Positions 1 through 5,006 of a stretch of 5,006 nt of DNA are shown here, piece after piece. The notes beneath the pieces are model-generated. The model did not search any database. It was not told the DNA's origin and saw only the letters and a program-made list of their open reading frames with translations. This DNA comes from Gammaproteobacteria bacterium. Its GTDB lineage: Bacteria; Pseudomonadota; Gammaproteobacteria; Pseudomonadales; Pseudohongiellaceae. Numbering within the stretch: the stretch's first letter is position 1; the number at the start of each line of letters is the position of its first letter. The stretch is taken from assembly GCA_003556835.1 (NCBI GenBank), contig PWQG01000073.1, positions 1 through 5,006 on the forward strand, in the 5' to 3' direction. The position numbers and the translations under genes were made by a program.

Positions 1-476
1 GCATGCCCGCCGGCTCCGGCCGCCACACAGATCAGCCCGTCGGCCCCTTTTTCGATTGCCTTATGGGCGAAGCGGTTGTTGATCACATCATGGAGCACAA
101 TACCGCCCCAGGATTGCACCGCCCGATTCACGTCCTCACGTGCCCCCAGGCTGGTGATGACAATTGGCACTTTATACTTCTCACACAGGGCCATGTCGTG
201 CTCAAGCCGATCGTTGCTGCGGTGCACAATCTGGTTGATGGCAAAAGGTGCAGCAGGATTGTCCGGATTGGCCTGATTATGCCGGTCCAACTCTTGTGTG
301 ATCTCGGCCAACCAGTCTTCGAGTTGTTCGGCCGGCCGGGCATTGAGCGCGGGCATTGATCCGACCACGCCAGCCTTGCACTGCGCGATGACCGATGCAG
401 GGTTGCTGATGATAAAAAGTGGCGAGCCAATGACAGGAAATTGAAGATTCTGTAATACGGGTGGTAGTTGGGACAT
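1..476 (-). CDS. Nitronate monooxygenase family flavoprotein (N-terminal part, cut by window edge)
   Basis: Likely an FMN-dependent (beta/alpha)8 oxygenase of the nitronate monooxygenase (formerly 2-nitropropane dioxygenase) family, which oxidises alkyl nitronates such as propionate 3-nitronate in the cytoplasm. Only the first 158 codons are visible. Translating the minus strand from the ATG at 476 gives MSQLPPVLQN at the start, then PVIGSPLFIISNP near residues 14-26, a GSMPALNARP stretch at 39-48, FAINQIVH at 78-85 (the strand carrying the flavin-contact Asn of the family), VITSLG at 106-111, and CVAAGAGGH at 150-158. The last is the conserved AGAGGH(A)G motif with its family histidine. The full family length is about 320-360 residues, so more than half lies beyond the left edge. 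A GGAGGG Shine-Dalgarno site (488-493) lies 11 bp upstream, inside the 3' end of the oxidoreductase gene, whose stop is 4 bp from this start. It is therefore the third gene of the operon. The exact substrate cannot be told from the sequence. Confidence 0.9.
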   Translation of the reverse strand, partial: MSQLPPVLQNLQFPVIGSPLFIISNPASVIAQCKAGVVGSMPALNARPAEQLEDWLAEITQELDRHNQANPDNPAAPFAINQIVHRSNDRLEHDMALCEKYKVPIVITSLGAREDVNRAVQSWGGIVLHDVINNRFAHKAIEKGADGLICVAAGAGGH

Positions 477-480
477 GAGC

Positions 481-1482
481 TCAGAAGCCCTCCAAGACTA
501 TTTTACCCACGGTATGCTCGCTCTTGATGGCGGCATGGGCTTTTTCCATATTTTCAGCGTTGATACGCCCGAAATGCTCTCCCATGGTGGTCCTGAGCAC
601 CGATTGCTCAACCAGCTCCGCCACCTCACTCAGCAGTGCATGCTGCGCCTGCATATCTTTTGTGTCAAACATGGCGCGGGTGAACATGAACTCCCAATGC
701 AAGGACAGGCTTTTCTGCTTCATTTTCATGATATCCAACCCATCTGCGGGATCATCGATCAGCGCAAGACGTCCCTGGGGCGCCAGCAGGCTGACCAGCT
801 CATTAAAGTGTTCCCCTGTGCGGTTGGTCGACGCGACATCGGTGATAGGACCGACACCGGCATCCCTGATACCGTCCTGCAAGGAATGGGAGTGATCGAT
901 GACATGGTGGGCACCCAGATCCCTGACCCACTGGCGACTGTCCGGCCGGGAAGCCGTGGCAACAATTTCCACGGAAGTCAATTGCCGCGCCAGTTGCACC
1001 AGCATGGAACCTACCCCGCCACCGGCTCCGACAATCAGCAAGCGGCGCCCCTCCGGATTGTCTCCCCGGGGAAGCTGCAAGCGCTCGAACAACATTTCCC
1101 AGGCCGTGATGGTGGTCAGCGGCATGGCCGCCGCCCGGGCGTCATCGAGTTCTTGTGGTGCCCGGCCCGCAATGCGTTCATCCACACATTGCAATTCGGC
1201 GTTGCAGCCCTGGCGAGTGACATCGCCGGCATACCAGACGCGGTCTCCGGGCTGGAAAAGACTCACCTCGCTACCGGTCGCCACCACTTCACCCACGGCA
1301 TCCCAGCCCAGTATCTTGGGTGGATCCGCCGGTGTCGGTTGTATGCGACCACGGATCTTGGCATCCACCGGGTTGACAGCAATGGCTTTCACCCGTACCA
1401 GCAGATCCCGCGCCTCCGGTTCCGGCTCAGGCAACTCCAGATCCTTCAAGGGACCGTCAGCGGTATACCCTACAGCCTTCAT
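481..1482 (-). CDS. Zinc-independent medium-chain dehydrogenase/quinone oxidoreductase-like protein ('zinc-type alcohol dehydrogenase-like' family)
   Basis: A 333-residue medium-chain dehydrogenase/reductase, probably a cytoplasmic NAD(P)H-dependent quinone, enone or aldehyde reductase. The N-terminal GroES-like domain carries NPVDAKIRG (37-45), LGWDAVGEV (59-67) and PGDRVWYAG (78-86), all typical of quinone oxidoreductases. The Rossmann domain has the nucleotide loop VGAGGGVGS (151-159). The C-terminus ends in HTVGKIVLEGF, a usual ending for the family. The catalytic-zinc cysteine found in true alcohol dehydrogenases is replaced by Asn-Pro in NPVD, and only two cysteines (93, 99) are visible, so no zinc site is expected despite the common 'zinc-type' name. 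The start is set by an AAGGAGG site (1487-1493) just upstream. The ATG shares an ATGA overlap with the stop of the preceding host-attachment-family gene, which implies translational coupling. Substrate is unknown. The long plus-strand frame opposite it is a shadow. Confidence 0.93.
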   Translation of the reverse strand: MKAVGYTADGPLKDLELPEPEPEARDLLVRVKAIAVNPVDAKIRGRIQPTPADPPKILGWDAVGEVVATGSEVSLFQPGDRVWYAGDVTRQGCNAELQCVDERIAGRAPQELDDARAAAMPLTTITAWEMLFERLQLPRGDNPEGRRLLIVGAGGGVGSMLVQLARQLTSVEIVATASRPDSRQWVRDLGAHHVIDHSHSLQDGIRDAGVGPITDVASTNRTGEHFNELVSLLAPQGRLALIDDPADGLDIMKMKQKSLSLHWEFMFTRAMFDTKDMQAQHALLSEVAELVEQSVLRTTMGEHFGRINAENMEKAHAAIKSEHTVGKIVLEGF

Positions 1483-1919
1483 ACCGCCTCCTTGTCCGCA
1501 ACCCGGGCAATGAATTCAGGATCCTGGGCGGTGACGTTCTTGGCAACCTCCCGGATCACGTTTTTGCGGGTTTCATCATCCAGGCTCTTGCGCAGAAAAC
1601 CGAGAAAAGTCGGTTCGGCAACCAGGGTGAGCCCTGCATAATGGCCCTTCGCCCTTGTCTGCTTCAGCCTGGCAGCCAGCTCATGGGCGAAGCGGCCCAT
1701 TTCCTTCTGTTTGGGATCGGTTGGCAACTGATAGTCGCTCTCGCCTCCGGCATACGATTCATGCACCTGCCCCTGTCGATCGCGTTCGAGGTCCTGCTTA
1801 TGCAAACGGGCTTCCGGATGTACCATGGTTTCAATTTCCACCAATGGACTGAACTTCTTTTCCCGCGTAAAAATGCGGGCCCGGGCCGCGTCGGCCGCCA
1901 CCAACAAGAACTGTGACAT
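1479..1919 (-). CDS. Host attachment family protein (AtsE-like, Host_attach domain)
   Basis: A 146-residue soluble protein with no signal peptide or membrane segment. It starts MSQFLLVAADAARARIFTRE, the beta-strand plus 'A(D/x)xxRARIF' opening typical of proteins named 'required for attachment to host cells' (Host_attach, AtsE of Agrobacterium). A charged, polar middle (about 38-72; HKQDLERDRQG, ESYAGGESDY) is followed by FAHELAARLKQ (77-87) and LTLVAEPTFLGFLRKSLDDETRK (97-119), also family hallmarks. In my recollection, related bacterial families have been linked to the fold of archaeo-eukaryotic release factor domains; the molecular role is not established and the attachment name may mislead. 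The open frame extends upstream to 2288, but the ATG at 1919 is chosen because AGGAGG (1929-1934) lies 9 bp before it, the domain begins there, and the extension would run through the promoter into the divergent gene. It is the first gene of a three-gene operon and its stop overlaps the next start. Confidence 0.85.
   Translation of the reverse strand: MSQFLLVAADAARARIFTREKKFSPLVEIETMVHPEARLHKQDLERDRQGQVHESYAGGESDYQLPTDPKQKEMGRFAHELAARLKQTRAKGHYAGLTLVAEPTFLGFLRKSLDDETRKNVIREVAKNVTAQDPEFIARVADKEAV
1487..1493 (-). promoter_or_regulatory. Shine-Dalgarno site of the oxidoreductase gene, inside the upstream gene's last codons
   Basis: The minus strand reads AAGGAGG followed by CGGT and then ATG. 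The site is formed by the codons for Lys-Glu(-Ala) at the C-terminus of the upstream gene (DKEAV, stop). With the ATGA stop/start overlap this fixes the oxidoreductase start at 1482. The spacing of 4 bp is short but the match to anti-SD is long. Confidence 0.75.
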
Positions 1920-1928
1920 CGGTTGTTG

Positions 1929-1934
1929 CCTCCT
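1929..1934 (-). promoter_or_regulatory. Shine-Dalgarno site deciding the start of the host-attachment-family gene
   Basis: AGGAGG on the minus strand, 9 bp before the ATG at 1919. It supports this start over in-frame upstream alternatives that would reach back into the promoter region and the neighbouring gene. Confidence 0.8.
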
Positions 1935-1964
1935 ATCCTGTGATTGAATACGCTTCCTCACTGC

Positions 1965-1993
1965 ATTATTCGCTCTTGCCCGGAACAGGTCAA
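1965..1993 (-). promoter_or_regulatory. Sigma70-type promoter of the three-gene minus-strand operon
   Basis: On the minus strand TTGACC (1993-1988; 5 of 6 to TTGACA) is followed after exactly 17 bp by AATAAT (1970-1965; 5 of 6 to TATAAT). Transcription would start near 1958, leaving a leader of about 40 nt with the AGGAGG ribosome site. Predicted by eye; well placed in the divergent intergenic gap. Confidence 0.7.
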
Positions 1994-2016
1994 CCGGCGC
2001 TCGTGGCCGGGTCGAC
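1989..2016. repeat. Imperfect inverted repeat between divergent -35 boxes (possible operator)
   Basis: The arms are GTC-AA-CCGGC (1989-1998) and GCCGG-GTC-GAC (2006-2016) around a 7-bp centre. The inner CCGGC/GCCGG pairing is perfect and the outer GTC/GAC pairing is separated by a small mismatch. It overlaps most of both predicted -35 elements, so a bound protein could affect both promoters. The outer symmetry partly follows from the two -35 boxes facing each other, so only the inner arms are independent evidence. Confidence 0.35.
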
Positions 2017-2039
2017 GCGGGCCTGATACCTGATATACT
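2012..2039 (+). promoter_or_regulatory. Extended -10 promoter of the TerB-like gene
   Basis: TATACT (2034-2039) is preceded by TGA, giving the extended -10 form TGnTATACT (2031-2039). A weak -35 match TCGACG (2012-2017; 4 of 6) lies 16 bp upstream. Transcription would start near 2046, about 37 nt before the ATG. Confidence 0.6.
2022..2035 (+). repeat. Tandem 7-bp direct repeat CCTGATA x2 at the -10 region
   Basis: CCTGATA occurs twice back to back (2022-2028 and 2029-2035). The second copy supplies the TG and the first bases of the -10 element of the TerB-like gene promoter. It may be chance or a small slippage duplication. Confidence 0.4.
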
Positions 2040-2082
2040 GGCGGGCCATCTCATCCGACAGCCCAATGAGGAAACAAAAATA

Positions 2083-2523
2083 ATGAGTCTGATCAATTTC
2101 GAATCCGTCAGCCGTCTGTTCCGCAACAGTGACAGTGACGCCGATCGCAAACAGCTGCTCAAGGAAGTGTTATTGATGGTGCTGGCCCGCGCGACCAGTG
2201 CTGACACGCATGTCGATCCAGTGGAGATCAGTACGGCACAGAAAATTCTGGCCGAAGTCACCGGCGAAGACATCAGCGCCTCGGACATACAGACAGCAGC
2301 TCAATCGGCCATATTCGAACGACAGTCACTCGACCGCTACCTGGCCCAGGCCACCAGGAGACTCAATGACGGGGATCGCATCCTCATCCTCAAATCCCTG
2401 ATCGCCGTCATCAAAACCGATGACTACGTGCGCGAATTCGAAATCGATTATTTCGACCGGATCGCCAATGCACTCAAGGCGACTCCATCAGAGATCGCCG
2501 GCCTGCGGGCGGATCCGCAGTAA
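2083..2523 (+). CDS. TerB-like (tellurite resistance TerB domain) protein
   Basis: A 146-residue, mostly helical cytoplasmic protein with the pattern of the TerB/DjlA N-terminal domain. It has two related helix-acidic loop-helix halves. The first is LMVLARATSADTHVDPVEIS (31-50), matching the family's 'A-D-x-x-V-x-x-x-E' signature with D41, D45 and E48. The second is SLIAVIKTDDYVREFEIDYF (105-124), with D113, D114, E118 and E120. These acidic positions are proposed to bind metal in TerB proteins. GAGGA (2068-2072) lies 10 bp before the ATG and an extended -10 promoter sits upstream. No other ter genes (terC, terD, terZ) are visible, so tellurite resistance cannot be assumed; lone TerB-domain proteins are widespread and mostly uncharacterised. 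It may be cotranscribed with the peptidase gene 68 bp downstream, as no terminator is seen between them. Confidence 0.82.
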   Translation: MSLINFESVSRLFRNSDSDADRKQLLKEVLLMVLARATSADTHVDPVEISTAQKILAEVTGEDISASDIQTAAQSAIFERQSLDRYLAQATRRLNDGDRILILKSLIAVIKTDDYVREFEIDYFDRIANALKATPSEIAGLRADPQ

Positions 2524-2591
2524 CCACTGGCGAGGCCCGTATGAGTGGAGTTCTGAAGCCACGCTGCACACCCCGCACCAAGGACTGAGCG

Positions 2592-3545
2592 ATGTTCACA
2601 CTGTATCCGGAACTGGCCGCCAACGAGAGCTTCCACATTCCGGTCGAAGCGCCGCATGAGCTGTATGTGGAGGAATCCGGCAATCCGGATGGCATTCCCG
2701 TGCTGTTTGTCCACGGCGGTCCTGGTGCGGGATGCTCGCCGCACGATCGCCGCTTCTTCGACCCGTCCCGCTATCGCATCATCCTGTTTGACCAGCGGGG
2801 CTCGGGGCAATCACGACCGCATGCCAATCTGGAACAGAACACCACCCAGCACCTTGTTGAGGACATGGAGGTCATTCGCAAGCAACTTGGTGTGGATCGC
2901 TGGCTGCTGTTCGGCGGCTCCTGGGGTTCCACACTCAGCCTGGTCTACGCCCAGACCCATCCACAGCGCGTGCTGGGCATGATCCTGCGTGGGATTTTCC
3001 TGTGTCGCCAGGAAGATCTGCAGTGGTTCTATCAATACGGCACCCGGCGACTGTTCCCGGATTACTGGGAGGACTTCATCCGACCACTGGCTGCAGAAGA
3101 CCGGGACCGGATCATAACCAGTTATTACCGCCTGCTCACCAGTGAGAACGAGCTGGAGAAGATGGGAGCGGCCAAAGCCTGGTCGATCTGGGAAGGGCGT
3201 TGTGCCACCCTGAAACCCAACAGCGCCGTGGTCGAGGCGTTTGCCGATCCCCATCGCGCGCTGTCACTGGCCCGTATCGAGGCACATTACTTCGTCAACG
3301 ACGCTTTCCTCGAACCCGGGCAAATACTGGATGATGCCGATCAATTGAAAGACATTCCCGGAGTGATCGTACATGGTCGCTATGATGCCATCTGTCCACT
3401 GGACAACGCCCATGCGTTGCACCAGGCCTGGCCGGGGTCGGAACTGCAGATCATACGCGAAGCCGGTCATTCATCCGGAGAACCGGGCATCATCGATGCC
3501 CTGTTGCGGGCCACCATGCGCATGGCCGATCAGACAGAGCGTTGA
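2592..3545 (+). CDS. pip: Proline iminopeptidase (prolyl aminopeptidase, S33 family)
   Basis: A 317-residue cytoplasmic alpha/beta hydrolase that removes N-terminal proline from peptides (EC 3.4.11.5). The length matches the bacterial proline iminopeptidase family (about 310-320). It opens with the family's MFTLYPELAANESFHIPV-like start. The oxyanion-hole motif HGGPG is at 41-45, followed by FDQRGSGQS (66-74). The nucleophile elbow GGSWGSTLSL (108-117) gives Ser110. Asp265 lies in HGRYD (261-265) and His293 in EAGHS, completing the triad. Glu201 (IWEGR) and Glu230 (RIEAHYF) match the glutamates that hold the substrate's proline amine in the Serratia enzyme. The start is supported by AAGGA (2580-2584) 7 bp upstream. 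It lies downstream of the TerB-like gene on the same strand and probably shares its transcript. It is complete and shows no damage. Confidence 0.96.
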   Translation: MFTLYPELAANESFHIPVEAPHELYVEESGNPDGIPVLFVHGGPGAGCSPHDRRFFDPSRYRIILFDQRGSGQSRPHANLEQNTTQHLVEDMEVIRKQLGVDRWLLFGGSWGSTLSLVYAQTHPQRVLGMILRGIFLCRQEDLQWFYQYGTRRLFPDYWEDFIRPLAAEDRDRIITSYYRLLTSENELEKMGAAKAWSIWEGRCATLKPNSAVVEAFADPHRALSLARIEAHYFVNDAFLEPGQILDDADQLKDIPGVIVHGRYDAICPLDNAHALHQAWPGSELQIIREAGHSSGEPGIIDALLRATMRMADQTER

Positions 3546-3559
3546 ACACGGACCGCTCT
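3536..3559. terminator. Weak hairpin between convergent genes (possible bidirectional terminator)
   Basis: AGAGCG (3536-3541) pairs with CGCTCT (3554-3559) around a 12-nt loop. It spans the last codons of the peptidase gene and the stop of the usp gene. The stem is only 6 bp and there is no T-tract on either strand, so it is a poor intrinsic terminator; it is recorded because the two convergent stops are only 13 bp apart. Confidence 0.2.
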
Positions 3560-4317
3560 CAGGGCACCACCAGTACTGGAATGTCGACGCGGTCGAGGCG
3601 GCGCATTTCCGCCTCAGGGAAGCGTTGCAGGAGGTGTCGGGGCAATATCATGGCACTATGCTCACCACTCTCCAACAGGCGCAACAGACGCCCTGGCGGC
3701 AGCTCCGGCATCTGCTGAACTTCCCGGACAAGCCCCCTCTCGCGCAGCCAGTCAGTCAGCATCGATATGCTCCGGTTCGACACGTCGCTCAAACGTGCTT
3801 CCGGATCAGCAACCAGAAGCAATCGCCCAGGCCTGGAATGTGTATCTCCGTTCCACACGAGCACCGGACAACTTGCCTGTGTCACGATACGCCTGCAACT
3901 CGTCCCCATGCCTGTCGAGAAGGCCCGTGTCGCACTGGTCCGACCAATGACCAGCAGATCGCTGCCATGTGCCCGCTCCAATGCCTCGCGCACCACCAGA
4001 CCACGCACCACGTCAAGCTGGTGCTGGACCGCATGCTCTTGCACCGCTTGCTCCAGTGCGCTGCGAACCTGCTCGGCTTCACGGCGCATACGCGTCTCCA
4101 CCATGGTGACATCCAGGGGCCGGGGGCGACCGGTCACCGCATCGAGTTCGCTGCAGAAAGGAAAAGCGGCAGAGCGCAGCAGAGCTTCATCCTCAACATA
4201 GAGTGCTTGCAGGGACGCCGATCGCCGGGCAGCCAACGCGACGGCCGCAAGCAACGCCGCCCTGCCGGGAGCGGAGGAATCCAGCAGAGCGAACACCCGG
4301 GCTGCAGTGACGCTCAT
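3559..4317 (-). CDS. Universal stress protein (Usp) family, two-domain with degenerate second half
   Basis: A 252-residue soluble protein. The first half (about 5-155) looks like a Usp nucleotide-binding domain: VFALLDSS (8-15) with the family Asp (D13), a helix and LQALYVED (36-43), then DLLVIGR (120-126) and CPVLVW (150-155). The ATP-loop pattern G-2x-G-9x-G-S/T is kept in spacing as G125-2x-S128-9x-G138-T139, with the second glycine changed to serine. The second half restarts with RLLLVADPE (165-173) and ends IPVLVVP (246-252) but has no glycine loop, so it looks like a degenerate Usp repeat. The ATG at 4317 is preferred over a GTG at 4320 because the GAGGAGG site (4325-4331) lies 7 bp from it. 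The ATG overlaps the stop of the Lon-type protease gene (TGATG), so the two are probably translated together. Exact function is unknown; stress or nucleotide sensing is the family's general role. Confidence 0.82.
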   Translation of the reverse strand: MSVTAARVFALLDSSAPGRAALLAAVALAARRSASLQALYVEDEALLRSAAFPFCSELDAVTGRPRPLDVTMVETRMRREAEQVRSALEQAVQEHAVQHQLDVVRGLVVREALERAHGSDLLVIGRTSATRAFSTGMGTSCRRIVTQASCPVLVWNGDTHSRPGRLLLVADPEARLSDVSNRSISMLTDWLRERGLVREVQQMPELPPGRLLRLLESGEHSAMILPRHLLQRFPEAEMRRLDRVDIPVLVVP

Positions 4318-5006
4318 CACCGTGCCTCCTCAGCATCGCGATCGTCACTCTTGCGGATCTTGCTGGTGAATCCGCGTAGCCGCTGCACCACCCGATCATT
4401 GATGCTACCCGCTGTCCAGTTTCCGGATTCATCCTGCTCTCCGACGGGCTGGCCGCTCAATAGCTCCAGCGCCTGGTCCACCGTACTGATGGCATAGATA
4501 TGGAACGTACCGGCCCGGACCGCTTCCCGAACCTCTGGCGCCAACATGAGGTTACGCACATTGGCTTCCGGCAACAGTACACCCTGGCCGTTACAGCCAC
4601 CGGCATCCAGACAGACGCGAAAAAAACCTTCCACCTTCTCATTCACGCCGCCCACAGCCTGCACCTCGCCATGCTGGTTGATCGAGCCGGTAACCGCGAA
4701 TCTCTGTCGCAGTGGCAGTCTTGCAATGGCGGAAACCAGGGCACAGACTTCGGCCACAGAGGCCGAATCCCCCTCGATACCTCCGTAGGATTGCTCAAAA
4801 GCCAGACTGGCCGATAACGACAACACCTCATCCGGTGCATAACGATTGCCCAGAAAGCGGGACAGGATCATGACCGCCTTGGTGTGCAAGGGGCCTCCCA
4901 GCTTGGCTTCCCTTTCAATATCCACCACCTGTCCACGCCCCGGACGCGCCGTCGCCGTAATACGGGCCGGCCGGCCGAACAGGAAGTTACCCACCTGCAA
5001 CACCGA
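4317..5006 (-). CDS. LonB/YcbZ-type ATP-dependent Lon protease, C-terminal protease domain (5' end beyond window)
   Basis: The last 229 residues of an ATP-dependent serine protease that degrades misfolded or regulatory proteins. The frame is open to the right edge, so the real start is outside; the family is usually around 800 residues with an AAA+ domain first. The visible part is the Lon proteolytic domain: GGPLHTKAVMILSRFLG, then LSASLAFEQSYGGIEGDSAS containing the catalytic serine (visible residue 81, in GDSAS), and QHGEVQAVGGVNEKVEGFF with the catalytic lysine (residue 124). The Ser-Lys spacing of 43 residues equals that of E. coli Lon (S679/K722). GCNGQGVLLPEANVRNLML and HIYAISTVDQALELLSG are typical of the LonB/YcbZ branch rather than classical LonA, which usually has GPSAG at the serine. 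A charged tail of about 45 residues (to SDDRDAEEAR) follows. The stop overlaps the start of the usp gene. Confidence 0.92.
   Translation of the reverse strand, partial: SVLQVGNFLFGRPARITATARPGRGQVVDIEREAKLGGPLHTKAVMILSRFLGNRYAPDEVLSLSASLAFEQSYGGIEGDSASVAEVCALVSAIARLPLRQRFAVTGSINQHGEVQAVGGVNEKVEGFFRVCLDAGGCNGQGVLLPEANVRNLMLAPEVREAVRAGTFHIYAISTVDQALELLSGQPVGEQDESGNWTAGSINDRVVQRLRGFTSKIRKSDDRDAEEAR
4325..4331 (-). promoter_or_regulatory. Shine-Dalgarno site deciding the usp start
   Basis: GAGGAGG on the minus strand, within the last codons of the Lon-type gene (EEAR, stop). It is 7 bp from the ATG at 4317 and 4 bp from the alternative GTG at 4320, so the ATG is favoured. Confidence 0.7.

Noticed and set aside
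3..359. Plus-strand open frame of 118 codons at the left edge
   Set aside because: The minus strand here encodes the nitronate monooxygenase N-terminus with the AGAGGH motif, so this is its antisense shadow.
475..1641. Long open frame (388 codons) on the plus strand opposite the oxidoreductase and host-attachment genes
   Set aside because: Its translation has no recognisable domain and is rich in His, Gln, Arg and Gly as expected from the antisense of GC-rich codons. The minus-strand frame encodes clear conserved families with ribosome sites.
1920..2288. Upstream extension of the host-attachment frame to 2288 (269 residues)
   Set aside because: The extension would cover both promoters and antisense the TerB-like gene, lacks family similarity, and the AGGAGG site points to the ATG at 1919.
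2448..3254. Minus-strand frames opposite the peptidase gene (2448-2810 and 2811-3254)
   Set aside because: They lie antisense to a peptidase with every catalytic motif in place and show no domain of their own.
3373..4497. Plus-strand open frame of 374 codons covering the end of the peptidase gene and the usp gene
   Set aside because: It overlaps a complete peptidase in another frame and a Usp-like protein on the other strand. Its product is low-quality sequence without motifs.

Overview
The window looks like chromosomal DNA of a fairly GC-rich gammaproteobacterium. This is inferred from the gene families, codon use and clear Shine-Dalgarno sites; I cannot name a genus. Almost everything is coding, and no gap exceeds about 165 bp. 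I see no tRNA, rRNA, CRISPR array, insertion sequence or phage gene.

Left part (1-1919, minus strand): a three-gene operon read right to left. It encodes a small 'host attachment' family protein (start 1919), a zinc-free medium-chain NADPH:quinone oxidoreductase/alcohol dehydrogenase-like enzyme (start 1482), and a nitronate monooxygenase-like flavoprotein (start 476) that runs off the left edge. The first two genes share an ATGA overlap and the last two are 4 bp apart. A strong sigma70-type promoter (TTGACC, 17 bp, AATAAT) precedes the operon.

Middle part (1920-3545): a compact divergent promoter region carries an imperfect inverted repeat between the two -35 elements. It separates the left operon from a plus-strand TerB-like gene, which is followed 68 bp downstream by a proline iminopeptidase (alpha/beta hydrolase with all catalytic residues visible).

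Right part (3559-5006, minus strand): the C-terminal protease domain of a LonB/YcbZ-type Lon protease, cut by the right edge, with an intact Ser-Lys dyad. Its stop codon overlaps the start of a two-domain universal-stress-protein-like gene (TGATG). The usp gene converges on the peptidase gene, with 13 bp between the two stops.

The set suggests stress and housekeeping functions: protein quality control (Lon plus Usp), peptide turnover (proline iminopeptidase), redox and nitronate detoxification, and a TerB-like stress protein. I see no clear undescribed system. The best leads are the coupled operon headed by a poorly understood 'host attachment' protein, the Lon-Usp coupling with a degenerate second Usp half, and the shared divergent control region.
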